A stretch of 22,008 nucleotides of DNA, taken from the NCBI GenBank assembly GCA_964463355.1, contig CAYXBP010000026.1, positions 1-22,008 on the forward strand, given 5' to 3'. The first letter of the stretch is position 1. Every line of letters starts with the position of its first letter. The translations under genes were made by a program, and so were the position numbers. The DNA is from Firm-04 sp964463355. Its GTDB lineage: Bacteria; Bacillota; Clostridia; Oscillospirales; Ruminococcaceae. Positions 7,098 to 13,346 of this stretch are shown here, in pieces. Under the pieces are notes generated by a model. That model was not told where the DNA came from and made no database searches. It saw nothing but the letters and a program-made list of their open reading frames with translations.

Positions 7098-7454
7098 TCA
7101 GGCGATGCCCGTAAAAAGAAAGCGGGAATCTTTCAGCAAATCCGCAGCAGATGCTTGATACTCATGCACCAAACGCTCCGCAAAACCACAAGGCACAGTT
7201 GCATCATGAGATTTTGCCACAGTACCTGCATAAGTATGAGAAAGTGCATTCCTTGCAGCCATCATCTGCGTATAGCGCAAATTAGCCAATGCCGCACAAA
7301 AATAGCAAAGTCTTACATCCGAAGCATCCGCACCATTGCGCAACATACGTTTGCATTCTGCAATTGCAGCATCCAGCAGTGGTTGATATTCACCTACCGA
7401 GGAAAGCATCGCAAACAAACAAAACAGATTTGCGCATTTTGTGGTATCAATCAT
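7098..7454 (-). CDS. Head-tail connector-like phage protein
   Basis: This 118-residue, largely helical protein (DAAIAECKRMLRNGADASDV, LCYFCAALANLRYTQMMAAR) has a length and helical content that fit small head-tail connectors (gp6/gp15 type). In phages these sit directly after the capsid genes and attach to the portal ring. No specific motif proves it. Its ATG overlaps the stop of the protease gene (ATGA, 7451-7454), a sign of translational coupling. The ribosome binding site AAGGAG lies inside the end of the upstream gene. Confidence 0.5.
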   Translation of the reverse strand: MIDTTKCANLFCLFAMLSSVGEYQPLLDAAIAECKRMLRNGADASDVRLCYFCAALANLRYTQMMAARNALSHTYAGTVAKSHDATVPCGFAERLVHEYQASAADLLKDSRFLFTGIA

Positions 7455-8347
7455 GTGTGGTCACGCTCCTTATTTTTTTGCCCCAAGCGAAAAGGATTCA
7501 CATCTCCTGCATTCGTATGCGCATCATCTCCGCAAAGAAGCTGGGATTTCCCATGGGTGGTTCCTTTTTCCAGGGTGCGTCGCAAAGAAAGCAAAGCATC
7601 CGCATCCATATGCAGAGTAGTTTCTGCCAAAGCCTTTGCGCAAGCGGAATCCCCTTCAGCATAGCAAAGACGCACTACCTGACGGCGCAAATCATTGGTC
7701 AGAGTATCCAGCGTGGAACTAACGGATTCCAGTGCATTACGCAAAGCAAGATTCTCACAGTTTGCGCCGCCGCCCATACGTTTGGTTACACCAGCATTTT
7801 TCTGTGCAGGCACAGCAACAAAGCTCCACTCATAAGCATCGGTAATACCATCTAAGATGCAATAGCAAGTACAATCAGCATAGTGTCTGCCTTTAATATG
7901 TCCGCAGTTTTTTTGCAAGCGATTGGTTCCGCATATCGAACAGATTTGTGAAGAAGCCGAACAGGAAATACTGACTTCTTTTTTTATGCCGCCATCAATT
8001 TCCCGAATAAGATCAGCATTGTTCTCTGTACGAATCATATAAGCAGTTGCCTTTAGGTATTGATATGGCAAACCATGTGCCGTTTTACGATTTGCATCGG
8101 TACAAATCTCTGTATCAAAAATGCGAGCAGTCTGATTGCCACAGCGTGGGTCATGGTCAAAGATTCCTGTTACACCGACAAAACGTTCTTTCAGGGTATG
8201 CAGTGCTGCCTCAGAAAAGCAGTCACCATCGCGATCAATGTCATTATCGCAGAGAATCAGATCAAACAGATATACTTCCTCAGCGGTATGTTTACGCCGG
8301 GTAAAACGATTCAGTTTTTCCAGCTGGGTATTTATAGTTTCAGACAT
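7451..8347 (-). CDS. Prohead protease-like capsid maturation protein with a cysteine-rich insert
   Basis: This protein has 298 residues from MSETINTQLEKLNRF; AAAGGAG lies 6 bases upstream of the ATG at 8347. The N-terminal half matches the phage prohead protease fold: LILCDNDIDRDGDCFSEAAL, then the His region GIFDHDPR (His65), then the Ser region KKEVSISCS (Ser126 or Ser128). A metal-knuckle-like insert follows (CSICG, then NCGHIKGRHY and CTCYC), and the fold ends with YEWSFVAVPAQKNAGV. This Cys insert with the FVAVPAQ ending is known from other Clostridia phage proteases. The C-terminal hundred residues are helical and may be the scaffolding part cleaved during assembly. It would trim the capsid protein inside the prohead. 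It follows the capsid gene rather than preceding it, which is unusual. Confidence 0.7.
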   Translation of the reverse strand: MSETINTQLEKLNRFTRRKHTAEEVYLFDLILCDNDIDRDGDCFSEAALHTLKERFVGVTGIFDHDPRCGNQTARIFDTEICTDANRKTAHGLPYQYLKATAYMIRTENNADLIREIDGGIKKEVSISCSASSQICSICGTNRLQKNCGHIKGRHYADCTCYCILDGITDAYEWSFVAVPAQKNAGVTKRMGGGANCENLALRNALESVSSTLDTLTNDLRRQVVRLCYAEGDSACAKALAETTLHMDADALLSLRRTLEKGTTHGKSQLLCGDDAHTNAGDVNPFRLGQKNKERDHT

Positions 8348-8360
8348 CCTTTTCTCCTTT

Positions 8361-8371
8361 CCGTCGAACGG
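8361..8371. repeat. Small triloop hairpin next to the four-way-junction element
   Basis: CCGT-CGA-ACGG is a 4-pair stem with a 3-base loop, 11 bases from the large nested inverted repeat. It repeats that element's triloop style. Confidence 0.4.
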
Positions 8372-8382
8372 TTTTAGAGGTA

Positions 8383-8477
8383 GCGGCACGGCGGATGCAG
8401 CGGCATCGCCGCCGCATCTCAGACCAATGCTGTGCATTGGTCACATCTGCCACATTGTGGCAGATGCGCCGTGCCGC
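8383..8477. other. Near-perfect cloverleaf: nested inverted repeat with three triloop hairpins
   Basis: An 11-base outer stem is perfect: GCGGCACGGCG (8383-8393) with CGCCGTGCCGC (8467-8477). Inside are three consecutive hairpins, each with a 3-base loop. Hairpin 1 (8394-8418) has 10 pairs and one A/C mismatch. Hairpin 2 (8422-8442) has 9 perfect pairs, GACCAATGC with GCATTGGTC. Hairpin 3 (8444-8466) has 10 perfect pairs, CATCTGCCAC with GTGGCAGATG. Linkers are 0, 3, 1 and 0 bases, so almost every base is paired. No T-run follows on either strand, so it is not an ordinary terminator. It lies between the capsid stop and the protease start and would be transcribed within the operon mRNA. It could be a structured RNA, a DNA cruciform or packaging site, or a small mobile repeat. 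Confidence 0.85.
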
Positions 8478-8504
8478 CCCACAGCTATCTGTAAGAAAAA
8501 GCAA

Positions 8505-9473
8505 TCAAGTCCAATCCACAACAGCAACTGCGCCTTGCATCAAGGGAATAAATCCGACACGTACGGAAACCGCAATGCGATCCAACTGGCAGTGAATGAG
8601 CTGATCTGTTTCCAACAGTACATCAGAACCGGTCACGCATTCCAATGCATAGTCCTTTGCTAACCCGATCATTACATTATCGCTCAGAGAAGCATCCTTG
8701 ATCAGCTTTGCACCAAAAGGCAAATATACCGTTCCCTTTTCATCCGCTACACGATCTGCCATCTGCTCCATAGAAAGAATTGTAGCAACCGTCTTAGGAG
8801 ATGCGACCACAGTACTCATGTCAAAGTCAGTAAACTGCCCGTAAAGATTCGCCAAATCTGCATAAGCAAGACTGCTTCCAACCAGAGAAATGGCAGACAC
8901 AGAATCTTTCAGTTTTGTCAAAGCAGCGGCAGCAATCGCACCAGCAAGCTTTCTGCCAATGGCACGCAATGCCACAGCAAAGCTATCCAAACGTTGACGG
9001 CGTACCACCTCATAGGATGCAGAAATAACTCTGCCATACTTATCCAATGTAATAGGTGTTTCAGCCTCAGTAATCGTTGTTACTTTCAGTTCTGTTCCCT
9101 CAGAAGCAGTTACAGTATAGGCACCATCACTCTCATCAATAGAAAAGCCCTTGTAGCAGGTGCTGTTTACCGCAGAGGTTGCAGCTGTCAGTTCTGGCAG
9201 AATAGATTCCTCCATACCCTGCTTCACTGCACGACGTACAAACTCAGGGAACAGCACAGCACTTTCAGTAGTTGTAAAGAATTTCTCCACACAGTCACAT
9301 TCAGGGCCATTGATGTGAATATCAAAACGCTTTAACTGCCGTTCGTAAGCATCCAGCGCAGCAAGAGGCGTGCCTACATATGCTTCAGAAGGATCTGCTG
9401 CCTCCAATGCCTGTGCAAAAGTAGTATTTGCAAGATGATACATACCCTTTTCCAACTTTACAGAATCAAACAT
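8505..9473 (-). CDS. HK97-type major capsid protein
   Basis: This protein has 322 residues from MFDSVKLEKGMYHL. AAAGGA lies 8 bases before the ATG at 9473 but only 2 before the ATG at 9479. After a short N-terminal arm comes a region typical of HK97-fold capsids (ESAVLFPEFVRRAVKQGMEE), then the E-loop-like beta region (DGAYTVTASEGTELKVTTIT). The long spine helix follows (SFAVALRAIGRKLAGAIAAA), then the A domain with VVASPKTVATILSM, and the C-terminal strands LDRIAVSVRVGFIPLMQGAV. It forms the shell subunit of the particle. Its start overlaps the portal stop by 8 bases, so the two are coupled. There is no long delta/scaffold domain at the N-terminus; scaffolding may come from the downstream protease. 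Confidence 0.8.
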   Translation of the reverse strand: MFDSVKLEKGMYHLANTTFAQALEAADPSEAYVGTPLAALDAYERQLKRFDIHINGPECDCVEKFFTTTESAVLFPEFVRRAVKQGMEESILPELTAATSAVNSTCYKGFSIDESDGAYTVTASEGTELKVTTITEAETPITLDKYGRVISASYEVVRRQRLDSFAVALRAIGRKLAGAIAAAALTKLKDSVSAISLVGSSLAYADLANLYGQFTDFDMSTVVASPKTVATILSMEQMADRVADEKGTVYLPFGAKLIKDASLSDNVMIGLAKDYALECVTGSDVLLETDQLIHCQLDRIAVSVRVGFIPLMQGAVAVVDWT

Positions 9474-10689
9474 TTTCATTGTCCTTTCTCATTTCGGTTT
9501 CAGTCACTCGGTTGCGCAGCTCGATTTCATACGCTTGCGCATTTTTTAATCTTGCCTCAGCAAGTTCCGTTTCGTCCTGTAGGTTGATATTGTCCCATAG
9601 CACCTGTGGCTCGTCCAGATATCCTTCCGCGCGCAATGCCGCACGGGCAACCTTCAACAGCGTGGGCGTTAAAATTCGACGAAAATACTCCAGCTCGGAT
9701 GTCAAAATATCCGCCTGTTGTGCAGACATTCGTTCTGTGCTTGACCAGTTCAGTCCCAGCAAAAACGGAGGAATTCCCAGCTTAGAAACGATTTGCTCCA
9801 ACAATTGCCGTACAGGAATCTCTGTATCAGGCATTTGGTTTTCTGCACCAATGGCACGGATTTCCACATCGCCTGCCACAATAAAATCTTGAATTTCACC
9901 ATGCTGCATCCCACGAATACCATCCTGCCAAGCTGCTGCAATCTCTGCTGCATGTTCATTGGCATACGCTGCCGATGCAGGATCATTCCCCGGACGATAT
10001 GTTACTGCATAGCGCACATTGCCTGCACGGTCATAATTCTGTCCAATGCACTCGTAAATGCGCAGCAGTACTTTGCTGATGGCAGGCAAACCGTTCAGCA
10101 CTGAAACGCCGTAGATTCCACCCACCGATGGTTGCATGGAAATAAACAGGATTCGTTCTGGTCTTGCAATGGGAACAGGTTCATGGTCGTTATCACGCTG
10201 TACATAATAACGGCAGCCCTTTTGCGCATCTTGTTTGATGACAAGACTGCGTGGATGTGCAGTGTTCAAGCCTGTCAGCTGACCAGTTTCCTCATCAAAG
10301 AGCATCTCGCCTACTGCATTACCATACAACAGCAAGCTATCCAGCATTCTGTCAGAAAACTCCTGCAACGAACTGCCATTGCTACCTACCGAAACATATG
10401 CACAAAAGCGATTAATAAACTGCTGTGCTTCTGGATCATCCACTTGCACCACAAAGCCACCGCATAGCCGCACAATTTTACGAAATGCCGCATCAATCAC
10501 AGGCACTGAGCCACGCAGTGCCTCATACAACTGCCAAACCGCAGGGCAAGGCGCATCAGGAACCGTCAACGGCAAAGCAGCTGCACTATGTCCCACAGCA
10601 GAAGCCACCCCTCTAACCATTTCTGCGCCTGATGAAGAAGGGTTCTTTTGGGGTAATCTGCGCCGTGTTTTTCGTATTTGAAAATGCAT
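9466..10689 (-). CDS. Phage portal protein
   Basis: This 407-residue protein forms the dodecameric ring at one capsid vertex through which DNA enters. Family marks in order are VIDAAFRKIVRLCGGFVVQV, LLYGNAVGEMLFDEETGQL, the wing region around RILFISMQPSVGGIYGVSVL, and the crown-side segment LLEQIVSKLGIPPFLLGLNW. A helical, charged C-terminus ends the protein (ETELAEARLKNAQAYEIELR). The basic N-terminus MHFQIRKTRRRLPQK is chosen as the start because AAAGGAGG lies 9 bases before the ATG at 10689; upstream frame extensions lack a ribosome binding site. It is full length for the SPP1/HK97-like portal group and lies 16 bases after the large terminase gene. Confidence 0.9.
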   Translation of the reverse strand: MHFQIRKTRRRLPQKNPSSSGAEMVRGVASAVGHSAAALPLTVPDAPCPAVWQLYEALRGSVPVIDAAFRKIVRLCGGFVVQVDDPEAQQFINRFCAYVSVGSNGSSLQEFSDRMLDSLLLYGNAVGEMLFDEETGQLTGLNTAHPRSLVIKQDAQKGCRYYVQRDNDHEPVPIARPERILFISMQPSVGGIYGVSVLNGLPAISKVLLRIYECIGQNYDRAGNVRYAVTYRPGNDPASAAYANEHAAEIAAAWQDGIRGMQHGEIQDFIVAGDVEIRAIGAENQMPDTEIPVRQLLEQIVSKLGIPPFLLGLNWSSTERMSAQQADILTSELEYFRRILTPTLLKVARAALRAEGYLDEPQVLWDNINLQDETELAEARLKNAQAYEIELRNRVTETEMRKDNENV

Positions 10690-10705
10690 TCTTGCATACC
10701 TCCTT

Positions 10706-11986
10706 TCAGTGATTCGGTTGATTTCGGTGCAATGATGCCGCAAAAAACGCAGGTTTTTCTGTCTGATGCAGCACCGTACTGACAAAATATCGGATGTCAT
10801 CCATAGCGTGGTCGTTTTCTTTTATAGGCGTGTCCTTCGTGGCGGAAGTATCCCATGTATAAAGAGAAAATTCACGAATGCTATCCGTACACTGCGGTGC
10901 AAACAGGATCTGTTCGTTTTGCAGCGCATCTGCTACACGCTGAATCCCCGAAGCCACATCATTGTGAGCAGGCACTACAGTAAATCTGCCATGTTTGCGA
11001 ATACACGCAATAAAGCTAGCCGCAGAAGGATCTATGATCACTTTGGTTATGGAACGATCTCCCACCAAAGCCTCCAAGGATGCGTAATGCTCCTCATCGG
11101 TTCGCGGAATACCCGTTTTACGCGCATCGTAGTAATGCTCAGCAATGCGAAACCACTTTTCTCCGCTTCTGCCCCACAACCCGAACGATGTCGGATTCAT
11201 AGTACCATAATCTCCCGACACCACAAAATCGCAAAGTTCCGCAGGCGGCGTGACGATATGCTTTGCAGCAGAAAACATCGGGTAAATCAGCCCTTGTGCC
11301 GCAGTCCATTTGCCGTTGACGTATCGCTCATAAAACGGGCCTGCGTACATCCTGCGGTAACGCTGGCGTATGGCAGGGGAAAGAGAATAATTGTCCTCCA
11401 TGGTGAAATGCAAATACAGCAGATTTTTCTCCTTGCGCTTTAAAACCCATTCGCGATAAAACCAGTGGGCAGGAGTGGAAGGATTACACGAAAACCAAAT
11501 CTTAGAGCCCTGTACTGAACATCGTGCCAGAGCCTGTTCCACAAAAGATCGCGGCATCAGTGCCACCTCGTCCATCAGCACACCCCCCAGTGTAATGCCT
11601 TGAATCAAAGCAGCTGATGCTTCATCCTTACCGCCAAACCAGTAATAGCGATTGTTATGTCCCCGAAAGCTGATATCGCAATAGGAACGACTGATGCGTT
11701 CCGTAACAGTAAAGCCCATCGTTTCCAGCATAGGGATCAAAGGCGTAATGAGATTGCGATGCAGTGCGGTAACGGTTTTGCCGCAAAAAGCAAAGCTCTG
11801 CCTGTGAAAGCTGAAACTGCTCCAGATTACAAAGCCTAAAGCCAGCGCAGTTGTTTTCCCCGAGCGAACCGCGCCGTCACAGAGGATGGCATCATAGCCC
11901 TTCGTCGCATCATCCAGCCACCAGCGCAGAACCTTACATTGCTTCGGAGAAAACGGCTGTAACGTCGGCGTTTGGTTCGTTGCCAT
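10706..11986 (-). CDS. Terminase large subunit (DNA-packaging ATPase and nuclease)
   Basis: This 426-residue protein starts at MATNQTPTLQPF; GGAGG lies 9 bases before the ATG at 11986, inside the small terminase gene. The ATPase half has Walker A GAVRSGKT at residues 38-45, Walker B LMDE at about 137-140, and the coupling region WFSCNPSTPAHWFYREW. The RNase H-like nuclease half has its acidic residues in place: Asp259 in SGDYG, Asp319 in IIDPSA and Asp396/397 in DHAMDD. It belongs to the PBSX/XtmB-like terminase group. It pumps DNA into the prohead through the portal and cuts concatemers. All catalytic residues are intact, arguing against simple decay. It overlaps the small terminase by 53 bases. 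Confidence 0.93.
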   Translation of the reverse strand: MATNQTPTLQPFSPKQCKVLRWWLDDATKGYDAILCDGAVRSGKTTALALGFVIWSSFSFHRQSFAFCGKTVTALHRNLITPLIPMLETMGFTVTERISRSYCDISFRGHNNRYYWFGGKDEASAALIQGITLGGVLMDEVALMPRSFVEQALARCSVQGSKIWFSCNPSTPAHWFYREWVLKRKEKNLLYLHFTMEDNYSLSPAIRQRYRRMYAGPFYERYVNGKWTAAQGLIYPMFSAAKHIVTPPAELCDFVVSGDYGTMNPTSFGLWGRSGEKWFRIAEHYYDARKTGIPRTDEEHYASLEALVGDRSITKVIIDPSAASFIACIRKHGRFTVVPAHNDVASGIQRVADALQNEQILFAPQCTDSIREFSLYTWDTSATKDTPIKENDHAMDDIRYFVSTVLHQTEKPAFFAASLHRNQPNH

Positions 11987-12470
11987 CGTCGTAAGCCTCC
12001 TTTGGTGCCGCAAAGGCTGCCAGCAATGCATTAGCAGAATCTGCCGAATCTGCTGCATTTGCGCATTCCAGTAAGCGTTCCAATGCCTTTTGGCGATCAA
12101 ACAGCTTGACTTCCACGCCGCCGCCCTTCACACGCTTAATTTCGGAAACATGAAACAGATCCATTTGCGCAACAGTCTGCTCCGAAGGCATTTCATCGGC
12201 AAACACCAGTCTTGCGATATCATTTGCCCTGCCAAAGGCAAGGCGTGCCAAACCGTTCATCACCAACGTCTGCACCGAAATCGCAGACGCAGCAGAAAGC
12301 CGCTGTAATACGTTGCGACAATGTTTGCTGTGCAGCATTTTGTTTGCGAAATCAAAAGCCTGTTCCTTAGGTATTCCTGCACGAATCGCTGCTTCCTCGC
12401 CATTACCAAGCAGCAGATACAAACCGCAGAAACGCTCTGTCAGCAACCGTTGCCTTGCGGAATCCTTCAC
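11934..12470 (-). CDS. Terminase small subunit (DNA recognition)
   Basis: This 178-residue protein starts at a GTG at 12470, 8 bases after AAAGGTGG. The N-terminal part has the Terminase_2/XtmA layout: LLTERFCGLYLLLGNGEEAA and IRAGIPKEQAFDFANKML, a Myb-like HTH in which IRAG-P and the following helix contact DNA, then a helical region (LVMNGLARLAFGRANDIARL). Later come VEVKLFDRQKALERLLE and a disordered acidic tail. It selects the DNA to be packaged and hands it to the large subunit. It is the first gene of the phage-like operon. A cluster of palindromes lies 42-78 bases upstream of its start and may be its binding site. Confidence 0.88.
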   Translation of the reverse strand: MKDSARQRLLTERFCGLYLLLGNGEEAAIRAGIPKEQAFDFANKMLHSKHCRNVLQRLSAASAISVQTLVMNGLARLAFGRANDIARLVFADEMPSEQTVAQMDLFHVSEIKRVKGGGVEVKLFDRQKALERLLECANAADSADSANALLAAFAAPKEAYDDGNEPNADVTAVFSEAM

Positions 12471-12511
12471 GGCAAAACCACCTTTCTCTGTTCTTGTTTT
12501 TCGTTTTTAGC

Positions 12512-12548
12512 CGAATGCATTCGTGAATGCGTTGCCAGTCGCATTCAC
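12512..12548. repeat. Cluster of GAATGC palindromes upstream of the small terminase gene
   Basis: CGAATGCATTCG (12512-12523) is a perfect 12-base palindrome. It overlaps by one base a second inverted repeat, GTGAATGCG (12523-12531) with CGCATTCAC (12540-12548), which has an 8-base loop. Four copies of the GAATGC/GCATTC half-site fall within 37 bases. It may be an operator or a packaging start (pac/cos) site next to terS. Confidence 0.6.
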
Positions 12549-12842
12549 AAAGGGGCTGCTTTAAGGAAAAACCTTGTATGGTTTTATGCAAGTCTTGCAA
12601 AATTTCTCCAGAAAATGGGCAAAATAAATAAAAAGCAACGTATAATTCGCTGCAATTTGCCTATTTTGTAGATAAAAGAGCATCTGCAAACCAAGCTTTC
12701 CTCATTTTCAGGGCTGAAATAAAACCGAAACTGAAATAATCGTATTTTGGTTCAATTTGCCCTAACACGATTTTTCACAAAAATGCACACTCGCATCCGG
12801 TTTTCAAAAACAAGCACAAAACGACATCTTTCGACATACAAT
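12549..12842. other. AT-rich intergenic region between the phage cassette and mazF
   Basis: No supported gene lies here. I found no convincing promoter for the minus-strand phage operon; only weak pairings such as TTGCAA with TACAAG around 12575-12605 are seen. A TACAAT at 12837-12842 on the plus strand could be the -10 box for mazF, but no good -35 accompanies it. Confidence 0.4.
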
Positions 12843-12894
12843 AAAAAAGCACCCTGTCTGCAATGCATCATGATTAAAGCATCACAAACAGGGC
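12843..12894 (-). terminator. Rho-independent terminator on the minus strand, upstream of mazF
   Basis: Read on the minus strand, CCCTGT (12893-12888 side) pairs with ACAGGG (12857-12852 side). Inside it GTGATGC pairs with GCATTGC using two wobble pairs, and TTTTTT follows at 12848-12843. The only minus-strand gene it can end is the calcium ATPase, so that transcript would cross all of mazF. On the plus strand the same hairpin sits in the mazF leader and has no T-run. Confidence 0.7.
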
Positions 12895-12929
12895 AAACTA
12901 TTCACACAAAGAAAGGAGCCTGAAGCACT

Positions 12930-13346
12930 ATGCTGACAGTACACAGAGGAGAAATCTATTACGCTGATCTCAGTCCCGTTGTCGGTTCTGAGCAGGGTGG
13001 AGTGCGCCCGGTACTCATCATACAAAACGATGTGGGCAACCGATACAGTCCAACAGTCATTGCAGCGGCCATCACCAGCCAGCGTGAAAAAGCCAAGCTG
13101 CCTACACATATCTCGCTCAATGCCGCAGAATGTGGTCTTACCAAGGATAGTGTAATCTTACTGGAGCAGATTCGTACCATTGATAAAAAACGCCTAAAAG
13201 AGCGTATGGGTGAAATTCCCACAGCAACCATGCAGCAGGTGGATTATGCATTGGAGATCAGCTTTGGTCTGATTCCCCGTCCGCGCCGCGTGAATACGAT
13301 CCGATCCATGCAGGAATTGCCGCCGCGACCGGTACAGCGAAGCTGA
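12930..13346 (+). CDS. mazF: MazF/EndoA-type mRNA endoribonuclease toxin
   Basis: This 138-residue protein is very close in pattern to the Bacillus EndoA (NdoA) toxin. It has RGEIYYADLSPVVGSEQGG, then RPVLIIQNDVGNRYSPT with catalytic Arg26, AAITSQ with catalytic Thr49, and DSVILLEQIRTIDKKRL. The family usually ends near residue 116 (ALQISL-L type ending, here ALEISFGLIP). This protein continues about 20 residues with a Pro/Arg-rich tail (RPRRVNTIRSMQELPPRP) that lies inside the overlap with the ATPase gene. AAAGGAG precedes the ATG by 11 bases. The toxin cleaves single-stranded mRNA at short sites and is normally held by a MazE-like antitoxin encoded just upstream; no such gene is visible. 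Convergent ATPase transcription may act as an antisense control. Confidence 0.93.
   Translation: MLTVHRGEIYYADLSPVVGSEQGGVRPVLIIQNDVGNRYSPTVIAAAITSQREKAKLPTHISLNAAECGLTKDSVILLEQIRTIDKKRLKERMGEIPTATMQQVDYALEISFGLIPRPRRVNTIRSMQELPPRPVQRS

Noticed and set aside
8383..8477. Cloverleaf read as a tRNA gene
   Set aside because: Stems are 9-11 pairs with three-base loops, and there is no anticodon loop, T-loop sequence or CCA end.
1244..12470. Integrase region and phage-like cassette as one satellite or prophage
   Set aside because: They are separated by a terminator, a lipoprotein gene and an ECF transporter gene with its own promoter, and they differ clearly in base composition. No shared regulation or flanking repeat is visible.
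12403..12600. Minus-strand TTG-started frame of 65 codons running into terS
   Set aside because: It overlaps terS by 68 bases, has a weak start, and covers the palindrome cluster; the sequence has no recognisable domain.
12784..12923. 46-codon plus-strand frame ending at the mazF ribosome binding site, considered as an antitoxin
   Set aside because: It has no ribosome binding site and includes the minus-strand terminator. It is basic and far shorter than MazE-type antitoxins.
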